A DNA stretch of 64,000 nt, from contig NZ_CP012200.1 of NCBI RefSeq assembly GCF_001484685.1, positions 800,321 through 864,320 of the forward strand. The letters are read 5' to 3'. The translations under genes were made by a program, and so were the position numbers. Positions 10,715 to 19,649 of this stretch are shown piece by piece. Source of the DNA: Thermococcus sp. 2319x1 (GTDB lineage Archaea; Methanobacteriota_B; Thermococci; Thermococcales; Thermococcaceae). The notes under the pieces were generated by a model. It did no database searches, was not told the origin of the DNA, and saw nothing but the letters and a program-made list of their open reading frames with translations. Position 1 is the stretch's first letter. Every line of letters starts with the position of its first letter.

Positions 10715-11428
10715 TTAAAACTCCCTAAAAAGCTTTCCGAGCCGGGGGATTTTCTCCCCTATGTCAATTTCCCTCAAAGCAAGCCATAGAGAGGCTTGAT
10801 TGCTTGTAACGACAGGAACTCCTAAGTCATCTTCGAGGGCCTCGATTATCTCAAAGGTCCTCAAATTAGTACAGCTTATGAATACTGCATCAGCCTCATC
10901 GGTAAAGAGTGCTTTAGCCATTCTGTAAGCCTCATAGGGCTCGAGCCTTCCTATTCTGGTGTTGTCAACTATCCCGAGCCCCCTAATGTCTATGACCTCA
11001 AACTCATTGGCCTCCAAAAACTCTCTCTCCCTCTGGTTTATCTCATCGGTATAGGGGGTTATGACAAGTATCCTTTGGGAGTCAAGAATCTTAAGGGCTT
11101 CAACAACCGCTGTACTCGTCGTTATAACCGGTAGCTTCACCTCGCTCTCGATTTTTTCCGCAAGCTCTCTGTCAAAGTCTCCTCCGCCTATAAAAGAACC
11201 GCTTGTACACCCATAAAGAATTAAGTCAACGTCGGCATCCCTCAATAGCTTCGCACTCTCCACTGCAAGCCCGCTCATCGTTACAAGCTCCTCTTCAGTA
11301 ACGTTCTTCAGGGGCATCCTTGCTGTGTGAAGTGATACTCCCTCAGGTAAAGCTGAATGCAGTTCCATCTCCATTGTTGTGTTTGAAGACGGTACTATCA
11401 AGCCAATTCTACCTCTCCATCCGTACAT
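10715..11428 (-). CDS. Maleate isomerase/arylmalonate decarboxylase-like protein
   Basis: A 237-residue enzyme of the Asp/Glu racemase superfamily, closest in motif to the maleate cis-trans isomerase and arylmalonate decarboxylase group. VPSSNTTME near the N-terminus, the first cysteine in YGCTSGSF and the second in SCTNLRT are the characteristic paired catalytic cysteines of the two half domains. The ATG at 11428 follows GGTGG, so the GTG at 11437 is unlikely. The physiological substrate in Thermococcus is unknown to me. It is divergent from MEMO1 with about 96 bases between them. Confidence 0.8.
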   Translation of the reverse strand: MYGWRGRIGLIVPSSNTTMEMELHSALPEGVSLHTARMPLKNVTEEELVTMSGLAVESAKLLRDADVDLILYGCTSGSFIGGGDFDRELAEKIESEVKLPVITTSTAVVEALKILDSQRILVITPYTDEINQREREFLEANEFEVIDIRGLGIVDNTRIGRLEPYEAYRMAKALFTDEADAVFISCTNLRTFEIIEALEDDLGVPVVTSNQASLWLALREIDIGEKIPRLGKLFREF

Positions 11429-11524
11429 TATTTCCACCTAAAAGGAGCTTTAGCCCCCACCTATATTAAAGTTTTCCAAGAAACCCTAATAAACCTCCGG
11501 TGCAAATAGAGTGTGGTGATGAAA

Positions 11525-12403
11525 ATGATAAGATATCCCGCAGTTGCCGGGAGCTTTTATCCTTCCGGAGGAGAGCTAAAACTCATGCTTGATGAGTTTT
11601 TCAGCGACCTTGGAGAGCTTGGAGAAGAAAGGAAGATTACCGCAGGGATTGCACCTCACGCTGGATACATCTTCTCCGGTTATACTGCATCAAGAACGTA
11701 CAAAGCAATCTATGAAGACGGTCTCCCGGAGACGTTTGTGATCATAGGGCCAAACCACACTGGATTAGGTTCTCCCGTAGCAATTTACCCTGAAGGCATC
11801 TGGAGAACTCCAATGGGAGATGTTGAAGTTGATGCCGAGCTGGCAAAGACTATCGCAAAGCATTCCAGTTTGGCTGATTTAGACGAGTTTGCTCACAAAT
11901 ACGAACATTCTCTCGAAGTGCAGGTTCCTTTCATTCAGTACATCTCCGAAAAAGCAAAGAAAGAAGTGAAGATAGTCCCCATAGCGCTTGGACTGCAAGA
12001 TGAGGAGGTTGCCGAAGATCTGGGAAGGGCGATATTTGAAGCAAGCCAAGAGCTCGGGAGGGATGTAGTAGTTATAGCAAGTACGGACATGATGCATTAC
12101 GGCTATGCTTACGGCTACGTGCCCTTCAGAGCAAGAGGAGATGATTTGCTGGGAAGAATTAGGGAGTGGGACTTCAGAGTAATTCAAAAGATTCTCGAAT
12201 TTGATTATAAAGGAATGTTCGACGAGATAAGGAAAATGGACCATACAATGTGCGGCCCGGGGGGAGTTGCAACGGCAATAGTCTTCTCAAGGCTCAGCGG
12301 AGCGGTTGAAGCAGAGGTTTTGCACTACACCACAAGCTTTGAGGTGAGCAGGAGTACAGACGCAATAGTTGGCTATGTGTCAGTTGTAATGAGGGGAACA
12401 TGA
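11525..12403 (+). CDS. MEMO1 family protein
   Basis: A 292-residue member of the MEMO1 family (AmmeMemoRadiSam system protein B), related in fold to class III extradiol dioxygenases. The typical opening [12 protein letters not shown], the APHAGY and GPNHTG histidines, [16 protein letters not shown] and the CGPGG block are all present; the histidines are metal-site candidates. The ATG at 11525 gives the canonical N-terminus and has GGTGAT four bases upstream; codons at 11513, 11516 and 11519 overlap that site. The partner AMMECR1 and radical SAM genes are not in the window. The biochemical role in archaea remains unsettled. Confidence 0.9.
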   Translation: MIRYPAVAGSFYPSGGELKLMLDEFFSDLGELGEERKITAGIAPHAGYIFSGYTASRTYKAIYEDGLPETFVIIGPNHTGLGSPVAIYPEGIWRTPMGDVEVDAELAKTIAKHSSLADLDEFAHKYEHSLEVQVPFIQYISEKAKKEVKIVPIALGLQDEEVAEDLGRAIFEASQELGRDVVVIASTDMMHYGYAYGYVPFRARGDDLLGRIREWDFRVIQKILEFDYKGMFDEIRKMDHTMCGPGGVATAIVFSRLSGAVEAEVLHYTTSFEVSRSTDAIVGYVSVVMRGT

Positions 12404-12449
12404 TTCATGGTTTGGGGTATTGAATTTGCTTCTTTCTTTTAATGTCTAT

Positions 12450-12750
12450 TTTTGTTCAGGGAAAAACATGGCGCCAGAAACCATTATTCACCATTTACTT
12501 CCTTAAAACCCTTCACCTCAACAAAATTCCAGCAGAGAAGAAAATCGGGGCAATAAACCCATATCTGCAAGGCTTAAGTTACAGACAAACCGCCAGAATC
12601 CTTGGAATTAGTCACACAAGAGCCGAAGCAGTTCAAAAAATAGCGGAAGCAATCTACCGGCCAAAAATCCTCGCAGTTGAGGAAACAATAATAAAAATCA
12701 AAGGGAGGAAGAAATGGCTTAAGGAGGTGATGCCGCAGCCTGACAGTATC
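12450..12750 (+). mobile_element. MITE-like relic of an IS6-like transposase element
   Basis: A 300-base relic whose reading frame (from about 12442, running past the element) encodes the N-terminal third of a transposase: YLQGLSYRQTARILGISHTR is a helix-turn-helix, followed by AEAIYRPKILAV. The right end CCTGACAGTATC (12739-12750) is identical to the terminal repeat of the related relic at 35096-35444. The left end is degenerate (TGTTCAGG near 12454). The catalytic DDE region is missing, so the element cannot move itself. It ends about 20 bases upstream of the TATA-like element of the glycerol cluster. The IS6/ISPfu-like family name is from memory of Pyrococcus elements and is moderately certain. 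Confidence 0.68.
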
Positions 12751-12810
12751 AGCTCGCCTGAAGAAAAGTTTTTAACTTCAGCAAAGATACTTCTGGTTTG
12801 GCGGTAAGAC

Positions 12811-13566
12811 ATGCCTCACTGGGAAACCGAGAAAATATTGGTTATCGGACATAGGGGAGGAAGAGGCAAGTACCCGGAGAACAGCCTACTTGCCTTTGTT
12901 GAAGCAATAAAAGCCGGGGCTGATGGTGTGGAATTGGACGTTTGGCTAACTAAAGACGGCAGAGTTATAGTTATGCATGACGAAAGCATAGATAGGACAA
13001 CAAATCTAAGGGGGAAGCAGAAGGAAATGACGTTGGATGAACTCAAGAAGGCTGACCTTGGAATGGGGCAGAAAATACCGACACTTGAGGAAGTTTTTGA
13101 AACTTTGCCAAAAGATGCACTGATTAACGTTGAGATAAAGGATATAGAAGCAGTGGAAAAAGTGCTTGAGATAGTGGATACGTTCAATGCCGTGGAGAGA
13201 ACCATGATTTCCTCTTTCAACATAGATGCACTGAGGAAAACAAGGGAGGTAAACAAAGATATAACCTTAGGACTCCTCGTGGAAGAAGAAAGTGTAGCTC
13301 CTCTAATTCCAAAACTTAAAGATGAGCTTTCCCTTTACTCGGTCAATGTTCCCATAGACGGCATACGGGTAATTGGCTTTGAGAGGTTTAGGCAAGCTTT
13401 AGCATGGGTTAAAAGCCTAGGCCTTAGGATAGCTCTGTGGCCTGCAAATGAAGAGCTCTATTATCAAAACAACAACCTTGAGAGGCTTAGAGGACTTTTC
13501 GATACCGTAATCACAGACGATCCCGGGAAAATGGTGAAACACCTCAAAGCACTGGGATTAAGGTAG
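12811..13566 (+). CDS. Glycerophosphodiester phosphodiesterase
   Basis: A 251-residue GDPD-family enzyme that hydrolyses glycerophosphodiesters to glycerol 3-phosphate and an alcohol. The TIM-barrel signature is complete: His14-Arg15 in IGHRGG, PENSL, Glu41 and Asp43 in VELDVW, and His56 in [10 protein letters not shown]. No signal peptide is present, so it acts in the cytoplasm. It lies 48 bases upstream of glycerol kinase on the same strand, which fits a route from lipid head groups to G3P. A TATA-like TTTTTAACTT about 40 bases upstream is probably its promoter; the ribosome site is weak (GGCGGT). Confidence 0.93.
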   Translation: MPHWETEKILVIGHRGGRGKYPENSLLAFVEAIKAGADGVELDVWLTKDGRVIVMHDESIDRTTNLRGKQKEMTLDELKKADLGMGQKIPTLEEVFETLPKDALINVEIKDIEAVEKVLEIVDTFNAVERTMISSFNIDALRKTREVNKDITLGLLVEEESVAPLIPKLKDELSLYSVNVPIDGIRVIGFERFRQALAWVKSLGLRIALWPANEELYYQNNNLERLRGLFDTVITDDPGKMVKHLKALGLR

Positions 13567-13573
13567 CGCCAAA

Positions 13574-13583
13574 CTTAAATATA
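13574..13583 (+). promoter_or_regulatory. TATA-like promoter of glpK
   Basis: CTTAAATATA lies about 32-41 bases before the glpK ATG in the 48-base gap after the phosphodiesterase gene, and GGTGG precedes the start codon. This suggests that glpK can be transcribed from its own promoter. Confidence 0.5.
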
Positions 13584-13614
13584 TCAAAATTCTATCTCTT
13601 TTTTTGGTGGGAAA

Positions 13615-15099
13615 ATGGAGAAGTTTGTTCTTGCGTTGGATGAAGGCACCACTTCGGCAAGGGCTATTGTTTTCGATAGAGAAAGCAACATTCTTGGCGT
13701 TGGCCAGTACGAGTTTCCCCAGCACTATCCAAGGCCCGGATGGGTCGAACACAATCCAGAGGAGATATGGGAAGCCCAGCTCAGGGCGATAAAGACGGCA
13801 ATTAATAGCGCTAAAATCGAACCGAATCGGATAGCTGCCATTGGCGTTACCAACCAGCGCGAGACGACGCTCGTTTGGGATAAAGCTGGAAAGCCCCTCT
13901 ACAACGCGATAGTCTGGCAGTGCAGGAGAACGGCCGAGATGGTGGAAGAAATAAAGCGCGAGTACGGGGCGATGATAAAGGAGAAGACCGGTTTGGTTCC
14001 AGATGCCTACTTCTCGGCGAGCAAGCTCAAGTGGCTCCTCGACAACGTTCCCGGCTTGAGGGAGAGGGCCGAGAAAGGGGAGGTGATGTTTGGAACAGTG
14101 GATACATTCCTCATCTACCGCCTAACCGGGGAGCACGTTACGGACTACTCCAACGCCTCAAGGACGATGCTTTTCAACATCAAAAAGCTCGACTGGGACG
14201 AGGAACTCCTTGAGCTCTTTAACATCCCGGAAAGCGTCCTCCCCGAGGTCAGGGAGTCAAGCGAAATCTACGGCCACACAAAGAAGGAGCTCCTCGGCGC
14301 TGAGATTCCCGTGAGCGGAGATGCCGGTGACCAGCAGGCCGCTTTGTTCGGCCAGGCCGCCTTCGATGCTGGGATGGTGAAGGCCACCTACGGTACGGGA
14401 AGCTTCATCCTCGTGAACACGGACAAGATGGTGCTCTACTCCAACAACCTGCTCACGACCATCGGGTGGGGTCTCAATGGGAGGATTTCTTACGCCCTCG
14501 AAGGGAGTGTTTTCATAACCGGGGCAGCGGTGCAGTGGCTCAGGGACGGAATAAAAATCATAAATCACGCTTCCGAGACAGAGGAGCTCGCCAGGAAGCT
14601 CGAAAGCAATGAAGGAGTTTACTTCGTCCCTGCATTCGTTGGCTTAGGGGCGCCCTACTGGGATCAGTTTGCAAGAGGCCTAATAATCGGCATAACCCGC
14701 GGTACCGGAAGAGAACACTTGGTGAGGGCTACTCTTGAAGCTATTGCTTATCTTACGAGAGACGTTATCGAGGAGATGGAGAAGCTCGTCCAGATAAAGG
14801 AGCTCCGTGTCGATGGTGGGGCCACTGAAAACGACTTCCTCATGCAGTTCCAGGCGGATATTCTCAACAGGAAGGTCATAAGACCCGTTGTGAAAGAAAC
14901 CACCGCCCTTGGTGCTGCTTACCTTGCGGGACTGGCCGTGGATTACTGGGAGAATACCAAGGAGATAGCCGAGCTCTGGAAGGCTGAGAGGGTTTTCGAG
15001 CCTCTGATGGATGAGAAAACAAGGGAGAGGCTCTACAACGGATGGAAGGAAGCTGTGAAGAGGGCCCTTGGCTGGGCAAGGATTGTTGAAACTCAGTAA
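13615..15099 (+). CDS. glpK: Glycerol kinase
   Basis: A 494-residue FGGY-family kinase that phosphorylates glycerol to sn-glycerol 3-phosphate with ATP. The N-terminal phosphate loop [14 protein letters not shown], the GVTNQRETT and WQCRRT blocks, DYSNASRT, and [13 protein letters not shown] with its catalytic Asp are all in place, as is the C-terminal [12 protein letters not shown] adenosine motif. Length matches the family. The gene is clearly richer in GC than its neighbours (39 of 60 bases on the line starting 14281, against 23 of 60 on the line starting 13201), which may mark recombination with a higher-GC Thermococcus. It feeds the dehydrogenase encoded next. Confidence 0.97.
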   Translation: MEKFVLALDEGTTSARAIVFDRESNILGVGQYEFPQHYPRPGWVEHNPEEIWEAQLRAIKTAINSAKIEPNRIAAIGVTNQRETTLVWDKAGKPLYNAIVWQCRRTAEMVEEIKREYGAMIKEKTGLVPDAYFSASKLKWLLDNVPGLRERAEKGEVMFGTVDTFLIYRLTGEHVTDYSNASRTMLFNIKKLDWDEELLELFNIPESVLPEVRESSEIYGHTKKELLGAEIPVSGDAGDQQAALFGQAAFDAGMVKATYGTGSFILVNTDKMVLYSNNLLTTIGWGLNGRISYALEGSVFITGAAVQWLRDGIKIINHASETEELARKLESNEGVYFVPAFVGLGAPYWDQFARGLIIGITRGTGREHLVRATLEAIAYLTRDVIEEMEKLVQIKELRVDGGATENDFLMQFQADILNRKVIRPVVKETTALGAAYLAGLAVDYWENTKEIAELWKAERVFEPLMDEKTRERLYNGWKEAVKRALGWARIVETQ

Positions 15100-15207
15100 G
15101 CTATTCATCACAGATGTCCACTAATTCAATGTCTAACCATGTTCTCTCTTTTTATGCCCAAAACTGTTCTTTCCTTTCCGTTGAGATGTACTAAAGCCCA
15201 GAGAAAG

Positions 15208-15216
15208 CTTTAAAAT
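15208..15216 (+). promoter_or_regulatory. TATA-like promoter of the G3P dehydrogenase operon
   Basis: CTTTAAAAT sits about 40 bases before the ATG at 15256, within the 156-base gap after glpK. GGGGGATGG precedes the start codon. The three following genes overlap one another and should be one transcript from here. Confidence 0.5.
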
Positions 15217-15255
15217 GATGAAAGTCCTATACTAAGCTAAATTGGGGGATGGACC

Positions 15256-16746
15256 ATGAAGACAAGAGCTGTCATAATAGGCGCTGGAATAAGCGGTGCG
15301 AGCATAGCACGTGTTTTAAGCAGATATGAAAATCTTGAAGTTCATCTGATTGAAAAGAACGCCGACGTTGGCTGGGGCGTGAGCAAAGCCAACACCGCCC
15401 TCATCCACGGCGGCTACGATGATGACCCTGAGAAGTACCCAACAAGGGCAAAGCTTTGCATAAAGGGAAACCGCCTCTGGCATGAGTGGGTAAAAGAACT
15501 CGAGATTCCTCACATCTGGAACGGGGCTTTGATAGTCGCGTTGGAAGATGAAGACTTCAAGGAACTTGAGAAGCTCTTAGAGAGGGGGAGAAAAAACGGA
15601 GTTCCAGAGATGAGGATTGTCGGTAGGGAGGAGCTCTTCCACCTTGAACCCAACCTTAATCCAGAAGCTCTTGGTGGGCTTTGGGTTCCTATAGTTGGTC
15701 AGATAGGCCCGATTCCAGCGGTTATTGCAATAGTGGAGAATGCCGTTGCAAATGGAGTAAAACTTCACCTTGAAACAGAGGTCAGAGGGATAAAAGTTGA
15801 AGGAGGGGAAGTGAAAGGCGTTGAAACTAACAACGGCTTCATTGAAGCGGATATAATCATAAACGCCGCAGGACTGTATGCGGATGAAATCTCCAGAATG
15901 GTAGGAGTGAATGACTTTGAGATTCACCCGAGAAAAGGCGAATACTGGATTTTTGATGACGATATACCCGGTCCAAGAAGGGTTCTCTTCCCTACACCAA
16001 CTCCAAAGAGCAAGGGTGTAGTTGTTACCACGGAGATAAGCGGTCATCTGATGATTGGGCCAAATGCTCAAGATTTGCCAAGGGAGGAGAAAGAGAATAC
16101 AGCCACCACCAGAGAAGGGCTCGAAGAGGTGTGGAAAAAAGCAAGGGAGCTCTGGCCGAACTTGCCTCCAAGAAGCAAGGTAATAAGGACGTTTGCCGGA
16201 TTGAGGCCCGAACCCACAGGAGGAGACTTCATTATAAGGGCAGAAAAGGAGGTTTGGGGATTTATCAACGTTGCCGGCATCCGCTCTCCAGGCTTAACAA
16301 GTGCTCCTGCCATAGCATATGAGGTTAGGGATATAATAAAGCGAGATCTCGGGATAAAGTTAGTTGAAAAGAAAAAATGGAACCCTTACCGCAAAGACAT
16401 AACGCACTTCTTCATGCTTTCCAGGGAAAAAGCAAACGAGCTCGTGAAGCAAAATCCATCTTATGGAAAGATTGTATGCAGGTGCAACCACGTAAGCGAG
16501 GGTGACATTCTGGAGGCTATTGAGAGAATGAAACTTATAGGCGTCAAGACTCCAAGCATCGACTCAATCAAAGTAAGAACAAAAGCCACAAGCGGGACAT
16601 GTCAGGGAAGCTTCTGCAGGGTAAGGATAGCAAGGATACTGGCGAGAGAATATGGGGTAGACCTCTGGGATGTGACCCTCAAAGGAAAGGGAAGCGAGAT
16701 TGGTATTGGGGATGTAAAGGTTCTCCTCAGGGGTGAAGTGGAGTGA
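15256..16746 (+). CDS. FAD-dependent glycerol-3-phosphate dehydrogenase with [2Fe-2S] tail
   Basis: A 496-residue flavoprotein resembling anaerobic G3P dehydrogenase subunit A. It would oxidise G3P to dihydroxyacetone phosphate for glycolysis. An FAD-binding GAGISG motif (9-14) opens a DAO-fold domain with NTALIHGGYD and INAAGLYADEIS. The C-terminal ~100 residues carry CRCNH and GTCQGSFC, the four cysteines of a BFD-like [2Fe-2S] domain that passes electrons onward. The stop overlaps the GTG start of the next FAD gene, so the two are translationally coupled and probably form one complex. Annotation as an NAD(P)/FAD dehydrogenase of unknown substrate is the fallback, but the neighbouring glpK supports G3P. 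Confidence 0.9.
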   Translation: MKTRAVIIGAGISGASIARVLSRYENLEVHLIEKNADVGWGVSKANTALIHGGYDDDPEKYPTRAKLCIKGNRLWHEWVKELEIPHIWNGALIVALEDEDFKELEKLLERGRKNGVPEMRIVGREELFHLEPNLNPEALGGLWVPIVGQIGPIPAVIAIVENAVANGVKLHLETEVRGIKVEGGEVKGVETNNGFIEADIIINAAGLYADEISRMVGVNDFEIHPRKGEYWIFDDDIPGPRRVLFPTPTPKSKGVVVTTEISGHLMIGPNAQDLPREEKENTATTREGLEEVWKKARELWPNLPPRSKVIRTFAGLRPEPTGGDFIIRAEKEVWGFINVAGIRSPGLTSAPAIAYEVRDIIKRDLGIKLVEKKKWNPYRKDITHFFMLSREKANELVKQNPSYGKIVCRCNHVSEGDILEAIERMKLIGVKTPSIDSIKVRTKATSGTCQGSFCRVRIARILAREYGVDLWDVTLKGKGSEIGIGDVKVLLRGEVE

Positions 16747-17987
16747 TCTATGACACCATAGTAATCGGTGGGGGTCCGGCGGGTTTAGCCGCTGCAGTTA
16801 AGGCAAAGAAGCTTGGCCTAAAAGTTCTTCTGTTAGATGAAAATGAGTTCTTAGGGGGCATTTTGCCCCAATGCATACATCCCGGGTTTGGACTGCACTA
16901 TTTCAAAGAGGAACTTACCGGGCCGGAATTTGCATATAGGTTTGTCAAACAGGTCAAGGAATTGAACATAGAGCACTATACCAATGCATACGTTCTTGAG
17001 ATCGAGAACTACTCCGACTTGGAGAAGAGGGTTGTCTTTTCTTCTCCGAAAGGGGTGATGGAGGTATGGGGGAAGACGATAATTTACGCTGCTGGGGCAA
17101 GAGAGAGGCACGCTTCCGAGATAGGCATTGTGGGAGACAGGGTTGCCGGAATTTACACGGCCGGAGAGGCTCAAACCTTGATGGACATTTACGGTGTAAT
17201 GCCCGGAAAAGAAGTGGTTATAGTTGGCTCCGGTGACGTTGGCCTAATAATGGCACGCCGCTTTGCCTTAGAAGGGGCAAAAGTAAAAGCGGTCATTGAG
17301 CTCATGCCCTACCCTGGCGGTCTTGCAAGGAACGTTATGATTCTCAGAGACTTTGAAATTCCCCTCTACTTAAGTCACAAGGTTGTTGAGGTAAGGGGAA
17401 AGAAGAGGGTGGAGAAAGTTAAGGTGGTTAAGGTCGATGAGAACCTGAAAGAAATCCCCGGAAGTGAATTCTGGATCGAATGCGATACGCTGCTTATTTC
17501 AGCAGGGCTAATACCAAACGTAAAGCTTCTCAAAAAGATAGGGGCTCAAATAGACCCCCTAAACGGAGGGCCTGTGGTTAATGAACTCCTTGAAACAACG
17601 ATCCCGGGAATATTTGTGGCAGGGAATGCTCTGCTCATAAACGATCTCGTGGATTACGTGGCGGAACAGGGGGAGCTAGCAGCTTTAGGCGCTAAGGAGT
17701 TCATCGAAAACCAAGGCATCCCCTCAAGAAAGTGGATAGAGCTGAAAAGAGGTAAAAATGTCAGAATTCTGGCCCCACATTACGTAAGCGGAGAGAGGGA
17801 CGTCTATATTTATGCAAGGGTTTCCAGACCGATGGAAAACGTTAGGATAACTTTTCCAGAAATCGGAAAGGAGCTAAGACTTCCGGTGGTTAAGCCCTCT
17901 GAGATGCTCAGAATAAGACTCAAAGCCGAGGAAATACGGAAAGCGGAGAAGGAGATAACCATGGAGGTGGGGGAGGGTGAGGTATAG
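16743..17987 (+). CDS. FAD/NAD(P)-dependent oxidoreductase, G3P dehydrogenase partner
   Basis: A 414-residue pyridine nucleotide-disulfide reductase-like protein. It has an N-terminal FAD site (GGGPAGLAAA), a central NAD(P) site (VGSGDVGLIMAR near 160) and a closing FAD-contact motif (IPGIFVAGNALL). The redox CxxC pair of thioredoxin reductases is absent. It starts with GTG inside the stop region of the dehydrogenase gene and itself overlaps the DUF1667 gene by 11 bases. In this arrangement it probably takes electrons from the FAD/Fe-S subunit and passes them to NAD(P) or another acceptor. The exact acceptor cannot be read from sequence. Confidence 0.85.
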   Translation: MIYDTIVIGGGPAGLAAAVKAKKLGLKVLLLDENEFLGGILPQCIHPGFGLHYFKEELTGPEFAYRFVKQVKELNIEHYTNAYVLEIENYSDLEKRVVFSSPKGVMEVWGKTIIYAAGARERHASEIGIVGDRVAGIYTAGEAQTLMDIYGVMPGKEVVIVGSGDVGLIMARRFALEGAKVKAVIELMPYPGGLARNVMILRDFEIPLYLSHKVVEVRGKKRVEKVKVVKVDENLKEIPGSEFWIECDTLLISAGLIPNVKLLKKIGAQIDPLNGGPVVNELLETTIPGIFVAGNALLINDLVDYVAEQGELAALGAKEFIENQGIPSRKWIELKRGKNVRILAPHYVSGERDVYIYARVSRPMENVRITFPEIGKELRLPVVKPSEMLRIRLKAEEIRKAEKEITMEVGEGEV

Positions 17988-18339
17988 GCTCACCTGCATA
18001 GTATGTCCCATGGGATGCACGATGGAAGTGGAGATCGAAAATGGCAAGGTTAAAGAGGTAAGCGGCTACAAATGTCCCAGGGGAAAGGAGTGGGCAATTG
18101 AAGAGGTCATAAGCCCAAAAAGGGTTGTAATGAGTGTAATAAAGGTTAAAGATGGCAAGCTGCCCACGGTGAGTGTTAAGACTGACAGGCCTGTTCCCAA
18201 AGAAAAAATACCCGAGCTCATGAAACTGCTTGCAAAGATTGAAGTTAAAGCACCGGTAGAGGTTGGTCAAGTAATCTTGGAGAAACCGCTAAATTTAGAC
18301 GTGAAGGTAGTTGCAACCAGAGAAGTTGATTCGGCTTGA
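17977..18339 (+). CDS. DUF1667 Fe-S-like small protein
   Basis: A 120-residue protein of the DUF1667 family, third in the overlapping G3P oxidoreductase operon. It opens with CIVCPMGC (Cys7, Cys10, Cys14) and a further KCPRGKEW cysteine near 32. This spacing resembles the 4Fe-4S motif at the start of molybdopterin oxidoreductases, so a cluster is likely. The rest is a charged alpha/beta region without other motifs. Start is GTG at 17977 within the previous frame. It is probably an electron-transfer subunit of the complex; I infer this from the gene order and the cysteines. Confidence 0.85.
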   Translation: MRYRLTCIVCPMGCTMEVEIENGKVKEVSGYKCPRGKEWAIEEVISPKRVVMSVIKVKDGKLPTVSVKTDRPVPKEKIPELMKLLAKIEVKAPVEVGQVILEKPLNLDVKVVATREVDSA

Positions 18340-18581
18340 TCCCTTCATTTTTAATTCGTTTGGACCTTTTCAGCTTTTCAAAGTAATCTTGAATTGTCAT
18401 GTTTGCTTCGCCACTCCGCACTATCTTATTGTCCCTCTCTGTTGCAAAGGAGAAGTATATAACATCTCCGAAAAGGGTTCGATTTGAGTAAAAACTTCAT
18501 TGTTGCTCTGAATTGTAATTAGCTCTCAGAACGCCTCTGTCTTTTTCTGCACAGATTTCCCCAATAAAGAAAAAAGAAAAG
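18340..18581. other. Intergenic stretch with possible gene debris
   Basis: This 242-base gap between the glycerol operon and the decayed OPT gene has no intact gene. On the minus strand, about 18350-18480, one frame reads a protein-like stretch (FSFATERDNKIVRSGEANMT, then IQDYFEKLK) without a start or a plausible end. It looks like a remnant of a gene cut off by the operon end, but I do not recognise the family. Confidence 0.3.
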
Positions 18582-19438
18582 TCAGCTCTTGGATTTTAAG
18601 AGTTTTGAAGTCTCCCTCAGCTGGGCGTATCCAGACTCTAAGTAGGTATCCCCTTCCCTAATGTATCCATCTGCATAGGCACTCCAGGCTCTGTTTAGAT
18701 GTCTTTCGGCCTTGATGAAAAGGCCTCCAAGCCTGTATGCTGTTATTAAGAGCGAAGCAAATGCAAAAATTGCTCCACCGATTAGATAGTATACTGGAAG
18801 CTCCTCACTATTTCCATTTTTGTCTCTCACCCTGCTCGCCTGTGCAAGGCTTTTCATTGCAACAGCAATTACCGGAAGTGAGAGTATAAGTCCCGCTATT
18901 GAACCGCCAAGAAGCATTCCTATACCAAGGGGTCTTGTCATAGTTCCATAAACGTAACCGCTTATAGCACTGCCTTGAACGTCAGCTGGAATCCATCCAA
19001 GGGCTTTAACCACTGGGGTTATGATGTAGTAGGAGAGCATACCACCAGCAAGAACTATCAGACCGTTCCTTCCAGTGATTAAACCCATACCGAATACCAT
19101 AAGTGAGAGGGCTATAGTTAGGTTAATCCATTCTGGAAGGTGGAGCACTGAGCCAAGGTCAACGACCCCAGGTATTATGTGCGCCAAATATAGGGATACT
19201 GTTGAATGAGATAAACTAGGCACTGAGGATTATGCCAAAGAACAGCAATCTTGCCTTCTCTATACCGCTACCGGAAGTTTTGAGTATTGTAGCCACTGCA
19301 GTATCTGTTGGAAATCTAAGTCTGTCTATCTCGATCATTTGCTTCCTGAGTGGAATTATGAATGTTATACCCAAAATTGCTCCAGCGGCTGTTGCCAGGA
19401 AGAAGTAGAAAATCCAAAAATCATTGGGAGGAGCTTCC
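18582..19438 (-). pseudogene. Decayed OPT-family transporter
   Basis: Remains of an oligopeptide transporter (OPT) family membrane protein. The upstream part (19438 down to about 19219) reads FYFFLATAAGAILG and IIPLRKQM followed by RLRFPTDTAVATIL, close to the OPT hallmark in which FPTGTA follows a PLRxQ segment. It then hits TAG, and the frame shifts by one to the 213-residue open frame ending at 18582, which carries several further membrane spans (ITGRNGLIVLAGGMLSYYI, GMLLGGSIAGLILSLPV). The N-terminal membrane half is missing, because the fragment begins exactly at the stop of the neighbouring small gene. The C-terminal ~60 residues are charged and unlike the family. It is non-functional as read. 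Confidence 0.78.
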
Positions 19439-19645
19439 TCAGAGAGAACTAAACTTTTGAAGGAATATCCTTAGGTCTGTTTTAAAGGGCTCTTGGGAGT
19501 TCCTTATCTCTTCTTCCAAAGATTCTACAAAAGAGACTTCATCTCGGGCTTTTGAACTTATCTCCTCAACTTTTTTCTTTAGCTCCTCATAGTACTCAAT
19601 ATACGGCCTTACCTCAAAGAGGGCTCTCTCTATTTTTTCCTTCAT
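19439..19645 (-). CDS. Small charged coiled-coil protein, unknown
   Basis: A 68-residue, highly charged, all-helical protein (YYEELKKKVEEISS, FVESLEEEIRNSQE) that should form a coiled coil. I place the start at the ATG at 19645, which has GGAGGTG six bases upstream; the longer open frame to 19705 runs into the PrsW gene. It begins four bases after the PrsW stop, so the two are probably cotranscribed. Its stop lies on the breakpoint of the truncated OPT gene. No family recognised. Confidence 0.65.
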   Translation of the reverse strand: MKEKIERALFEVRPYIEYYEELKKKVEEISSKARDEVSFVESLEEEIRNSQEPFKTDLRIFLQKFSSL

Positions 19646-19649
19646 GCCT

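Noticed and set aside
14257-15111. Long antisense frames in glpK
   Set aside because: Expected in a GC-richer gene with few reverse stops; no start signals.
15090-15140. GTGATGA and CTGA boxes on the minus strand after glpK, suggesting another C/D box sRNA
   Set aside because: The guide would be only eight bases, it overlaps the glpK stop, and no upstream C or D' box with proper spacing is present.
17920-18270. 116-codon frame antisense to DUF1667
   Set aside because: Antisense shadow. Part of the same frame further upstream (18350-18480) looks protein-like, but over DUF1667 it is not.
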